From: CALBPI01 sp045110335
Lineage (GTDB): Bacteria; Pseudomonadota; Gammaproteobacteria; Steroidobacterales; Woeseiaceae
Assembly: GCA_045110335.1 (NCBI GenBank)
Contig: JBGCGB010000019.1
Location: 58,485 to 122,484 of the forward strand
Reading direction: 5' to 3'
DNA: 64,000 nt
Part shown: positions 28,340-36,984 of the stretch, in pieces
How positions within the stretch are numbered: the first letter of the stretch is position 1
Layout: the number at the start of each line of letters is the position of its first letter
Translations under genes and position numbers: made by a program
The notes under the pieces: model-generated
Told to the model about the DNA's origin: nothing
Database searches by the model: none
What the model saw: only the letters and a program-made list of their open reading frames with translations

Positions 28340-29152
28340 TTACCATGGTCCGTGCCCGAACATAATACCGGCAACAAACAGTGGCGCGGCGGCGGCTATG
28401 CTATCCAGCCGGTCCAGGATGCCTCCATGGCCGGGAAAAATGGTGCCACTATCTTTAACGCCCGCCTCACGCTTGAATAGGCTGACGGTCAGATCACCGA
28501 CAATCGAAATCATGCCGGTCAACAAGCAAAGCGGCACAAGGCGGAACCACGCTAACTCGAAAACGGCACTGCCGGCTAAGCCAATCAGCACCGCCATGAT
28601 CAACCCACCGCCGACACCCGCCCATGTTTTCTTGGGGCTGACGGCCGGCGCCAGTTTTCGTTTACCCAGAAATCGCCCGGCGAAATAGCCGCCGATGTCG
28701 GTCCCAAAAATATTCGCTAATACAAACAGCAACAACGCGGGACCATTAATCGCGCCGGTCTCGGGATAACGTAGCAAGGCCACCAGCGCGAAAAAAGCCG
28801 GTACAAGTGTCAGGAAACCACCGACAAAGATCACAGCTTTGGGGATGCGCAAGGGATAAAGAAAGATCATGACCAACGCGGACAACCACCACAGTCCCGT
28901 CAACCATAATAATGGGCGAACCGGCAGTTCGAACAAGCCCGGCCAATATAACAATGCGCCGGCGGCGATCAATCCAACATAAAAAAGCCTGCTGGCCAGC
29001 GCCGAGAAGCCAGCCAGCACGGACCACTCCCATGCGGCGACGCAGATCACTAGCAGGATAACCGGGAATACGTAAATCTGTGGCACCGCGAGCAGCAACA
29101 CCAAGACGGCAACAACGGCGACGACAGCGGTCTTAAATCGCTCCCACAACAC
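28340..29152 (-). CDS. cdsA: Phosphatidate cytidylyltransferase
   Basis: Makes CDP-diacylglycerol for phospholipid synthesis. The 270 residues form a multi-pass inner-membrane protein. The CDP-alcohol family signature SLFKREAGVKDSGTIFPGHG followed by GILDRLDS is near the C-terminus, preceded by SPKKTWAGVGGGL. It starts one base after the uppS stop. Confidence 0.97.
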   Translation of the reverse strand: MLWERFKTAVVAVVAVLVLLLAVPQIYVFPVILLVICVAAWEWSVLAGFSALASRLFYVGLIAAGALLYWPGLFELPVRPLLWLTGLWWLSALVMIFLYPLRIPKAVIFVGGFLTLVPAFFALVALLRYPETGAINGPALLLFVLANIFGTDIGGYFAGRFLGKRKLAPAVSPKKTWAGVGGGLIMAVLIGLAGSAVFELAWFRLVPLCLLTGMISIVGDLTVSLFKREAGVKDSGTIFPGHGGILDRLDSIAAAAPLFVAGIMFGHGPW

Positions 29153-29153
29153 G

Positions 29154-29912
29154 CTAGCCGACCTCTTCGTGCGCTACCGTATCTACCTGTCCGAACCGCC
29201 GTTCGCGACTGACAAAAAAGGAGACCGCTTCATCGAGCGCTGATGCATCAAAATCAGGCCACAGCAAATCACTGAAATGAAGCTCGGCATAAGCCATGTG
29301 CCAAAGCAAAAAATTGCTGATTCGATGCTCACCACCCGTGCGTATCATCAAGTCGACATCAGGCGCATCCGTCAATGACGTTGCGGCTGCGAATCGTTGC
29401 TCGGTAATGTCGTCGAGTTGCAAGTCGCCTTGCGCCACGTCCGCTGCAATATCGCGGCAAGCCGAAACAATATCCCAACGGCCGCCATAGCCCACAGCAA
29501 CTTGCAAAGATAACCCAGTGTTAGAAGCTGTCAGCTTCTCTGACTCTTGCATCGCCGTGCGCAGGCGATCTGACAAACGGGACAAATCACCAACAAAACG
29601 CAGACGGACATTGTTATCGTGGAGCTCCGCAACTTCGCGCTGCAAGGCATCCAGAAATAGCTTCATTAGGCCCGAGACTTCTTCCTGCGGCCGAGTCCAG
29701 TTCTCACTGGAAAACGCGAACAAGGTTAGATAGTCGATGTCCAGTTCGCCGCAACGACGAACAACAGCACGCACGGATTTGACGCCGGCGCGATGACCGA
29801 AATGACGTGGCAAAGCTCGCTTTCTCGCCCAGCGTCCGTTGCCATCCATGACGACTGCAATATGCCGTGGGCGATTGTCGTTAGGTGATGTGTCTGAAGG
29901 GTTGCTCATCAC
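29154..29912 (-). CDS. uppS: Undecaprenyl diphosphate synthase
   Basis: cis-prenyltransferase that makes the C55 carrier for peptidoglycan and O-antigen. The 252 residues include HIAVVMDGNGRWARKR with the catalytic Asp, FGHRAGVKSVR, LTLFAFSSENWTRP and RTGGEHRISNFLLWHMAYAE. It needs isopentenyl diphosphate, although ispD, ispF and dxr are absent from their normal sites in this window. Confidence 0.98.
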   Translation of the reverse strand: MMSNPSDTSPNDNRPRHIAVVMDGNGRWARKRALPRHFGHRAGVKSVRAVVRRCGELDIDYLTLFAFSSENWTRPQEEVSGLMKLFLDALQREVAELHDNNVRLRFVGDLSRLSDRLRTAMQESEKLTASNTGLSLQVAVGYGGRWDIVSACRDIAADVAQGDLQLDDITEQRFAAATSLTDAPDVDLMIRTGGEHRISNFLLWHMAYAELHFSDLLWPDFDASALDEAVSFFVSRERRFGQVDTVAHEEVG

Positions 29913-29921
29913 AAAAACAAC

Positions 29922-30479
29922 TCAGAACTCCATGAGCTCCGATTCTTTCTCGGCCAAGACTGCATCCACAGACGCAACATGCTTGTCCGTCATCACTTGG
30001 ATAGCGTCTGCGGCGCGACGTTCGTCGTCTTCACCGATGTCCTTACCTTTCAATAGGTCTTTAAAATCAGACAGTGCATCACGTCGGATATTGCGAATCG
30101 CGATTCGGCCATTTTCGGCCTCTCCACGCACGATTCGGATCATGTCTTTGCGACGCTCCTCGGTTAATGGTGGCAGTGGTACCCGGATCGCGGTACCGGC
30201 CGTTGCAGGATTGAGCCCCAAATCAGAGTTCAGAATCGCCTTCTCAACGACAGCGACCATGTCTTTTTCCCATGGCGTGACCAGTAAGGTACGCGAGTCC
30301 TCAACACCGAGGTTAGCGACCTGGTTGATCGGTACGGGCGAGCCGTAGTACTCAACCATAATGTGATCGAGCAGACTGGTGTGCGCGCGACCCGTGCGGA
30401 TTTTGGTGAGCTCCACACGAAGCGACTCCACACTTTTCCCCATACGGCTGTCCGCATCTTTTTTAATATCTTCGATCAA
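29922..30479 (-). CDS. frr: Ribosome recycling factor
   Basis: Splits post-termination ribosomes with EF-G. The 185 residues equal the canonical length and contain VELTKIRTGRAHTSLLDHI near the start and the RRDALSDFKDLLKGKDIGED hinge region. It lies between pyrH (19-bp gap) and uppS. Confidence 0.98.
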   Translation of the reverse strand: MIEDIKKDADSRMGKSVESLRVELTKIRTGRAHTSLLDHIMVEYYGSPVPINQVANLGVEDSRTLLVTPWEKDMVAVVEKAILNSDLGLNPATAGTAIRVPLPPLTEERRKDMIRIVRGEAENGRIAIRNIRRDALSDFKDLLKGKDIGEDDERRAADAIQVMTDKHVASVDAVLAEKESELMEF

Positions 30480-30498
30480 TTTTGTTCTCCGGCGATAC

Positions 30499-31224
30499 TC
30501 AGGCTGTCACCAAAGTACCTAACGGTTCTCCATCAATAACGCGGACCAAAGCATCCGCTTCTGTCATATCAAAAACCCGCAACGGTACTTCGTTGTCTCG
30601 ACACATCACGATGGCGGTCGCATCCATGACATTCAACTTCTCGGTCAACACCCGATCAAATGATACTTCAGGTAGCTGGACTGCATTCGTGTCGATCTTC
30701 GGATCACTGGTGTAGACACCATTCACTTTTGTCGCTTTCAACATCAAATCGGCGCCAATCTCAATCGCACGCAAACTCGCCGCGGTGTCCGTGGTAAAAA
30801 AAGGATTACCTGTTCCCGCCGCGAGCACAACGACTCGACCTTTTTCCAAATGGCGAATCGCGCGACGGCGAATATAATCTTCGCAGACATCATTGATGGC
30901 CAGCGCAGACATCACGCGAGCGAAGACCTCATGGCGTTCCAGTGCATCCTGCAGGGCCAAAGCATTAATGACCGTCGCCAGCATACCCATATGGTCGCCG
31001 GTAACCCGATCCATGCCGGCACGAGCGAGACCTGCACCACGGAAAATATTGCCGCCGCCAATTACAATCGCAACTTCAACACCGCGTGACACAACAACGG
31101 CAATCTCGCCAGCAATCCGGGAGATGACATCGGGATCAATCCCGTATTTCAAGCCGCCCATCAGCGCTTCGCCACTTAATTTAAGCAGTACACGTTTGGC
31201 TACAGGGCTGTTGGATTCAGTCAT
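30499..31224 (-). CDS. pyrH: UMP kinase
   Basis: Phosphorylates UMP to UDP; hexameric amino-acid-kinase fold. The ATG at 31224 gives 241 residues beginning MTESNSPVAKRVLLKLSGEA, as in the family. Substrate loops IGGGNIFRGAGLARAGMDR and LAAGTGNPFFTTDTAA are present. It sits between tsf and frr, the standard order. Confidence 0.97.
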   Translation of the reverse strand: MTESNSPVAKRVLLKLSGEALMGGLKYGIDPDVISRIAGEIAVVVSRGVEVAIVIGGGNIFRGAGLARAGMDRVTGDHMGMLATVINALALQDALERHEVFARVMSALAINDVCEDYIRRRAIRHLEKGRVVVLAAGTGNPFFTTDTAASLRAIEIGADLMLKATKVNGVYTSDPKIDTNAVQLPEVSFDRVLTEKLNVMDATAIVMCRDNEVPLRVFDMTEADALVRVIDGEPLGTLVTA

Positions 31225-31271
31225 GTCTTTCAATTCTCCCAAGAACCGGCGTCAGCGAGTTGTGGCGCGCG

Positions 31272-31286
31272 ACGCACAGTGTAACC
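31272..31286 (-). promoter_or_regulatory. Possible pyrH promoter element
   Basis: Minus strand GGTTACACTGTGCGT, 15 bases identical to the element before the RpfE-like gene. It lies in the 95-bp tsf-pyrH gap. TACACT could serve as a -10 box. A TTGACG occurs upstream, but 22 bp away, which is too far for a standard promoter. Confidence 0.35.
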
Positions 31287-31319
31287 CACTGACCGGCGCG
31301 CGCCAGCGTCAAATTGACC

Positions 31320-32216
31320 TCAGTCAGAATCCGTCTTATTGCCGGCTTCGGCGATTTGAGCCATCACTTCTTCGGCAAAGTTGTCTTCCTTCTTCTCGAT
31401 GCCTTCGCCCACTTCAAACCGGACGAACTCGCTGACCGAAGCACCAGCGCTTTTCAGCAACTTGCCGACCGTCGTGTCGGGGTCTTTCACGAAAGGTTGA
31501 CCGACCAAGGTGATTTCAGCGAGATACTTGCGCATGCGCCCATCCACCATCTTTTCGATGATTTCAGCGGGTTTACCAGACCCTTTGGCCTGTTCCACGA
31601 GAATGGCGCGTTCTGCATCCAGCGTTTCCGCCGGCACGCCGGACTCGTCAACGCACATCGGTGTCGATGCAGCGACGTGCATCGCCAGATCTTTGCCTAA
31701 ATCGTCATCGCCGCCGCTGTAAGCAACGAGTGCGCCGATACGACTACCATGAATATAGCTGGCAATTGACCCATCCGCGTTTTCGATGATCTGGAAACGG
31801 CGAACGCCAATGTTCTCACCGATTTTCGCAACCAACGTCGTACGTACTGCCTCGACGGTTTCGCCGTCGCCCATCGGCAAACTCATCAATGCGTCGACCG
31901 ATTCCGGTCGAGCACTCGCAATGAGCTTAGCAACGTCGCCAGCAAAACCAATGAAGTTGTCATCGTTCGCGACAAAGTCCGTCTCGCAGTTGACTTCAAC
32001 AATCACCGATGCGGACCCCGTTGTCTCAACGATAATCCGACCTTCGGCAGCAACGCGCCCAGACTTCTTGTCGGCCTTCGCCGCACCTGATTCGCGCAAC
32101 AATACTGCCGCTGCATCCATATCACCGTCCGCGGCAACCAGCGCTTTCTTGCATTCCATCATGCCAACGCCGGTGCGCTCACGCAGCTCTTTCACATTAG
32201 CCGCTGTAATAGCCAT
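31320..32216 (-). CDS. tsf: Elongation factor Ts
   Basis: Nucleotide exchange factor for EF-Tu. The 298 residues have the N-terminal UBA-like domain (MAITAANVKELRERTGVGMM) and the core motif VNCETDFVANDDNF. It is downstream of rpsB, from which it is separated by an attenuator-like hairpin. Confidence 0.98.
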   Translation of the reverse strand: MAITAANVKELRERTGVGMMECKKALVAADGDMDAAAVLLRESGAAKADKKSGRVAAEGRIIVETTGSASVIVEVNCETDFVANDDNFIGFAGDVAKLIASARPESVDALMSLPMGDGETVEAVRTTLVAKIGENIGVRRFQIIENADGSIASYIHGSRIGALVAYSGGDDDLGKDLAMHVAASTPMCVDESGVPAETLDAERAILVEQAKGSGKPAEIIEKMVDGRMRKYLAEITLVGQPFVKDPDTTVGKLLKSAGASVSEFVRFEVGEGIEKKEDNFAEEVMAQIAEAGNKTDSD

Positions 32217-32276
32217 GTCATTTCCTCAAATTGATTTCTTTGGTACCCGCCGCGACGAGCGGCGAACACGGGTTCT

Positions 32277-32306
32277 AAAAGGGTGGCGGCGTCAAGCGCC
32301 GCCACC
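32277..32306 (-). terminator. Attenuator-like hairpin between rpsB and tsf
   Basis: A perfect 10-bp stem GGTGGCGGCG / CGCCGCCACC with a 5-nt loop begins three bases after the rpsB stop and is followed by a single C and four U in the minus-strand transcript. The short U-run suggests partial termination, which would set tsf expression below rpsB. Confidence 0.65.
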
Positions 32307-32309
32307 GTA

Positions 32310-33206
32310 TTACTCGCTGGCGTCTTCAGCCGCTGGCGCTTCCACCGCAGGCTTTTCAGCTGCATCGGCTTTGCTTTCTTCAGCGGATTCGGGCTTCGCT
32401 TCAGCTTTGGGTGCGGCTTTTTTCGGCGCCGCTTTCTTACGCGGTGCTTTAGCAGCCGCTTTGCGAACGTTGCCTTCTTCATCGAGCTCGACAAAGTCGT
32501 CATCGCCCAACGCGGCTTCCGGTGCGCTTGCACGACCTTCCAAAACGGCATCGGCCATCGCTGATGCGTACAACGAGATCGCTCTCATCGCATCATCGTT
32601 ACCAGGAATCACGTAATCCACGCCATCCGGCGCACAATTCGTATCGACAACGGCGACAACGGGAATACCCAATTTGCGCGCTTCGTCGATCGCAATCTTC
32701 TCGTGACCGACGTCGACAATAAACAAGGCATCGGGCAGTCCGCCCATATCCTTGATGCCGCCCAGACTGCGTTCCAGCTTGTCTTTCTCGCGGTCGAGAT
32801 TGAGCACTTCTTTCTTCGTCAACGACTCAACGATGTTGCTTTCGTGCATCGTCTCGAGGTCCTTCAGACGCTTGATAGACTGTTTTATCGTCTTGAAGTT
32901 GGTGAGCATACCGCCGAGCCAGCGATAGTTGACATAGGGCATACCGCTACGAGCAGCTTCTTTACCAATAATGTCGCGAGCTGAGCGTTTTGTGCCTACA
33001 AACATGATGTTGCCGCCATCGGCAGCCAGTTTGCGGGCATAAGTAAGTGCATCCCGGAACAGCGGTAAAGAGCGCTCCAGGTTCACAATATGAATTTTGT
33101 TTCTATCGCCGAAAATGAAGGGAGCCATTTTCGGATTCCAATAGCGAGTCTGGTGTCCGAAATGGACGCCCGCCTCAAGCATCTGCCGCATCGTTACGTC
33201 AGCCAT
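32310..33206 (-). CDS. rpsB: 30S ribosomal protein S2 with C-terminal extension
   Basis: From the ATG at 33206 (MADVTMRQMLEAGVHFGHQT) the protein has 298 residues, against about 241 in E. coli. The S2 core ends near residue 245. The rest is a low-complexity Lys/Ala/Pro then Glu/Ala tail (for example APRKKAAPKKAAPKAEAKPE). Sequence upstream to 33365 is open but does not resemble S2. The ATG follows CAGGAG closely. It is the first gene of the rpsB-tsf-pyrH-frr run and is divergent from map. Confidence 0.97.
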   Translation of the reverse strand: MADVTMRQMLEAGVHFGHQTRYWNPKMAPFIFGDRNKIHIVNLERSLPLFRDALTYARKLAADGGNIMFVGTKRSARDIIGKEAARSGMPYVNYRWLGGMLTNFKTIKQSIKRLKDLETMHESNIVESLTKKEVLNLDREKDKLERSLGGIKDMGGLPDALFIVDVGHEKIAIDEARKLGIPVVAVVDTNCAPDGVDYVIPGNDDAMRAISLYASAMADAVLEGRASAPEAALGDDDFVELDEEGNVRKAAAKAPRKKAAPKKAAPKAEAKPESAEESKADAAEKPAVEAPAAEDASE

Positions 33207-33336
33207 GATATCTCCTGGGGTTAAGCCTCCATGTACCCCCCAAGCGCAACCCATTGTTAAACAGGGCACCCAGCGCTGAGTGTCGATACATGTGTGGATT
33301 TTTAAGTTAATGCCAAATTCGGCGCGCGTATTACAC
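33207..33336 (-). promoter_or_regulatory. rpsB promoter and leader
   Basis: Minus strand carries TGTAATAC (33336-33328 region) followed directly by a GC-rich GCGCGCC discriminator, typical of growth-rate or stringently controlled ribosomal promoters; the -35 is weak. The roughly 110-base leader contains complementary GGGTT and AACCC segments flanking a G-run just before the start, as might be expected of an S2-binding autoregulatory leader. The structure is inferred. Confidence 0.45.
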
Positions 33337-33479
33337 CACAGCGCCTCACTAACTGCTAGCCCCAATAGAATTCAGCATATAAACCGATGGAGCTGACTGG
33401 TATCCTTATGTAACGGTAACCGGGCGCTAGATGGGTGCGCACCGGAAATACCTGCCAAGATCCAACCGAGGCCCGCTCA

Positions 33480-34280
33480 ATGAATGTAACGATCAAGACA
33501 CCTGAACAGCAGGAAAGTATGCGCACGGCTGGCCGTTTGGCCGCGGACGTACTGGATATGATTGGGGATTATGTAAAGCCCGGTATCACGACCGATGAGC
33601 TCAACACGATCTGTCATCGTCATATCACCGAAGTTCAGAACGCCATCCCCGCGCCGCTTAATTACAGAGGTGGTGGCCCCGTCCCCTTCCCCAAGTCTAT
33701 CTGCACATCACTTAACCATGTGATCTGTCATGGCATACCATCAGATCGGAAACTCAAGAATGGCGACGCCCTCAATATCGACATCACCGTCATTAAAGAT
33801 GGCTGGCACGGCGATACGAGCCGAATGTTCCTGGTGGGGAAGCCCACCGTTCAGGCTCAAAGGCTAGCTAAAATCTGCCACGAGGCAATGATGCGCGGTA
33901 TTCGGCAAGTGGCACCCGGGAAAACATTGGGCGATATCGGTTTCGCCATCCAGTCGTTCGTCGAAGCACAACGCTGCTCCGTCGTTCGTGAGTATTGCGG
34001 CCACGGCATCGGTCAGGTTTTTCATGAGGCGCCGCAAGTCGTGCACTATGGCCGGCCCGGTGAAGGCATGGCGCTCGAGCCCGGCATGACCTTCACTATT
34101 GAACCGATGGTCAATGCAGGGAAACGCCACACCAAATTGCTTCCGGACGGCTGGACGGTGGTGACCAAAGATCACTCCCTATCCGTTCAGTGGGAACACA
34201 CCATTCTGGTCACTGAAGACAGTTTTGAGATATTGACTCTGGGTGCCGCCGACCGCGCAAGCGCCGGCAAAGCTGCGTGA
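33480..34280 (+). CDS. map: Methionine aminopeptidase, type I
   Basis: Removes N-terminal methionine. The ATG at 33480 has GAGG eight bases upstream and gives 266 residues. Metal ligands are visible in INIDITVIKDGWHGDTSRMF (two Asp), GHGIGQVFHEAP (His), FTIEPMVNAG (Glu) and SVQWEHTILVT (Glu). It is divergent from rpsB and followed by glnD, as in E. coli. Confidence 0.97.
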   Translation: MNVTIKTPEQQESMRTAGRLAADVLDMIGDYVKPGITTDELNTICHRHITEVQNAIPAPLNYRGGGPVPFPKSICTSLNHVICHGIPSDRKLKNGDALNIDITVIKDGWHGDTSRMFLVGKPTVQAQRLAKICHEAMMRGIRQVAPGKTLGDIGFAIQSFVEAQRCSVVREYCGHGIGQVFHEAPQVVHYGRPGEGMALEPGMTFTIEPMVNAGKRHTKLLPDGWTVVTKDHSLSVQWEHTILVTEDSFEILTLGAADRASAGKAA

Positions 34281-34305
34281 GCAACGTCTGCAGCTTGCGG
34301 TGTTG

Positions 34306-36984
34306 ATGGAGTACATCGTGGAAAATAACATCAACCAAGCCGCCATCGATCCCACCGTAGATGCGTTTCAATCGTTGCTAGCCAATGATGGTATCCAGGC
34401 GCCGCAACAGTTTCGGACAAGACTTGCCGACGCCAAAATGCAGCTTGAACGCCGCTTTCGCGATGGCGAAGCGGTCGAGGTGTTGGTTGCGGCTCATGCG
34501 GGGCTCGTCGACGCGCTGTTAGTCGAACTCTGGCAAAACCTCAACATCAAGGAATCGCAATTTTCGCTCGTGGCTGTGGGCGGCTACGGGCGCGGCGAAT
34601 TGCACCCGGGCTCCGATATCGACATCTTGTTGCTACATGATGGCGAGGACGCCGATCCGGAACTTCTAGGCCCGTTCGTAACCAGCCTCTGGGACGTGGG
34701 ACTCGAAGTCGGCCACAGCGTTCGAACGGTAGCGCAGTGCCAGGAAAGCGCATCAGACGACGTGACTGTTGCGACCACGCTCATGGAAGCTAGACGCCTG
34801 CATGGAAGCAACGCGCTCTTCGAACAGATGCAACAAGCCATCTCGAAAACGAGTATCTGGCCAGCACGCGAGTTCTTTCTGGCAAAACAACAAGAGCAGC
34901 GCGCGCGACACCATCGCTATGACGATACCGGCTACAACCTTGAGCCAAACATAAAGGGCAGTCCTGGCGGCCTGCGCGACATACAAATGATCTCCTGGGT
35001 CGCAGCGCGGCATTTCGGCACGCAGGATTTATCCTCTTTGATTAATGTCGGGTTTCTGACCGAAGGCCAGTACGATCGTCTGATCGAAGGACAGCATTAT
35101 CTCTGGACAGTCCGGTACGGGTTACACGTCTTGACCGGCCGTCGCGAAGACCGTTTATTGTTCGATCATCAAAAGTCATTGGCAGAACTGCTGGGCTACG
35201 AAGATGCACGTTACACACTTGGCGTGGAACAAATGATGCAGCGTTACTACCGTACGGTGATGCAACTCTCGCGCCTCAATGAAATGTTATTGCAGCTTTT
35301 CGAAGAAGACATCTTGTTGGCTCACGATGAGCAACCGGCAAAATTGAACGATCTTTTTATCAGCCGAAACGGCTATCTTCAAATCGAAAACGAGGAAGAT
35401 GGTTTTCAGAGAAATCCATCCGCGCTGCTTGAGGTTTTCAGGTGCCTTCAAGACAACCCGCAACTCAAAGGTGTGAGCGCCCGAACGATTGCACTGATTC
35501 GCGAGAACCGCGGGTTGATCGATGAGCAATTCCGACAACACCCAAGGCATCATCGGACTTTCTTGAGCCTGTTAAAGGCCGAACATGGCGTGACTCGCGA
35601 ACTCCGACGCATGAACCGATACGGTTTGCTCGGACGCTACATCCCTGCCTTCGGCCGAATCGTCGGGCGCATGCAGTATGATCTATTTCATGCCTATACC
35701 GTCGACGAGCATACCTTGTTTGTTGTCGCCAACTTGCGCCGCTTCGCCACCCAGATGCCGGACGATGAATTTCGCCACTATTCCGTTGTAATGCAATCGC
35801 TAGATGCGCCTGAGCTTTCCTACTTGTCCGGGCTTTTTCATGATATCGCTAAAGGTCGAGGTGGTGATCACTCAGAACTCGGCGCAACAGATGCCCTCGC
35901 TTTTTGCCGTGAACATGGCCTCAGTGAAGATGACGCCCAGCTTGTCTCCTGGTTGGTTGGCAATCATCTGGTGCTGTCGATGACCGCGCAAAAGAAAGAC
36001 ATCAGCGATCCCGATGTCATCGCGAATTTTGCCAAACATGTCGGCGACCAAAGGCACCTCGACTTTCTTTACGTGCTTACCGCTGCCGATGTCCGAGGAA
36101 CGAATCCCAAGCTTTGGAACTCATGGAAGTCCAAACTTTTTCGTGACCTTTATGATGCCACCAGCGAAGCCCTACAACGTGGGTTACAAAATCCGCTAAA
36201 AAGGGACTCATTGGTCGAAGATACACGCCAACAAGCCAACGAGCTGTTACACGATCTCCATGCCGAAGGCGATGTTCGCCGAATCACTGATTTATTTCCG
36301 AGCGACTATTATCTTCGCCACAGTCCCGAAGAGATTAGTTGGCACACCGCCGCGCTGCTCAACTATGGCGAGAACGTTTCGTTTGTTGATGTTAAACCGC
36401 GCGAAGATTTGAATGCCGTAGCGATTACGCTCTATACACCGCATGTCCGTCATACCTTCGCCGCGGTCACAGCCGCATTGGATACACTAGGCCTTTCTGT
36501 TCTGGATGCCCGAATTGAGCCCATGAACAATGACTATAGTCTTGATACCTATATCGTCGTTGAAGAAGATGGCAAACCGCTATTGGCGGAACGCATAGAA
36601 GACATCAAAATGCGCATGCACTTTGTATTACAGCAAGACGACGACTATGTGCCCGAAGTCACGCGCAAACCCGAACGCCGACGCCGCATGTTCAGCACAA
36701 CCCGTCGCATTGCGTTTCGCTTGGACAAGACCATGGAACGAACGGTGGTCGAGATTACCTGCGCCGACTACCCTGGCCTACTGAGAACCATCGGCGAGGT
36801 TTTGATTGTTTGCGACATCTACATCAATACTGCCAAGATTGTCACGATTGGAGAGCGCGCCGAAGACGTTTTTTATCTCAGCAACAATGCCGAAGAACCT
36901 CTGACCGAAAAGCAACAAGCCGATCTTGAAGCAGCATTGCTTACTGCTCTAAGCCAGGACACGCTGGAACACGCCTTGTCATGA
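34306..36984 (+). CDS. glnD: Bifunctional PII uridylyltransferase/uridylyl-removing enzyme
   Basis: Senses glutamine and modifies PII. From ATG 34306 it has 892 residues (E. coli 890). It has a nucleotidyltransferase domain with VAVGGYGRGELHPGSDIDIL (about 90-109), an HD domain (LSGLFHDIAKGRGGDHSELG) and two C-terminal ACT domains (about 690-890). A GTG at 34243 would overlap map by 38 bp and is the alternative start; neither has a strong Shine-Dalgarno. Confidence 0.96.
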   Translation: MEYIVENNINQAAIDPTVDAFQSLLANDGIQAPQQFRTRLADAKMQLERRFRDGEAVEVLVAAHAGLVDALLVELWQNLNIKESQFSLVAVGGYGRGELHPGSDIDILLLHDGEDADPELLGPFVTSLWDVGLEVGHSVRTVAQCQESASDDVTVATTLMEARRLHGSNALFEQMQQAISKTSIWPAREFFLAKQQEQRARHHRYDDTGYNLEPNIKGSPGGLRDIQMISWVAARHFGTQDLSSLINVGFLTEGQYDRLIEGQHYLWTVRYGLHVLTGRREDRLLFDHQKSLAELLGYEDARYTLGVEQMMQRYYRTVMQLSRLNEMLLQLFEEDILLAHDEQPAKLNDLFISRNGYLQIENEEDGFQRNPSALLEVFRCLQDNPQLKGVSARTIALIRENRGLIDEQFRQHPRHHRTFLSLLKAEHGVTRELRRMNRYGLLGRYIPAFGRIVGRMQYDLFHAYTVDEHTLFVVANLRRFATQMPDDEFRHYSVVMQSLDAPELSYLSGLFHDIAKGRGGDHSELGATDALAFCREHGLSEDDAQLVSWLVGNHLVLSMTAQKKDISDPDVIANFAKHVGDQRHLDFLYVLTAADVRGTNPKLWNSWKSKLFRDLYDATSEALQRGLQNPLKRDSLVEDTRQQANELLHDLHAEGDVRRITDLFPSDYYLRHSPEEISWHTAALLNYGENVSFVDVKPREDLNAVAITLYTPHVRHTFAAVTAALDTLGLSVLDARIEPMNNDYSLDTYIVVEEDGKPLLAERIEDIKMRMHFVLQQDDDYVPEVTRKPERRRRMFSTTRRIAFRLDKTMERTVVEITCADYPGLLRTIGEVLIVCDIYINTAKIVTIGERAEDVFYLSNNAEEPLTEKQQADLEAALLTALSQDTLEHALS

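Noticed and set aside
31786..32616. A 276-codon plus-strand open frame across tsf and rpsB
   Set aside because: It is antisense to two certain genes, has Ser/Ala-rich low-complexity translation and no family features.
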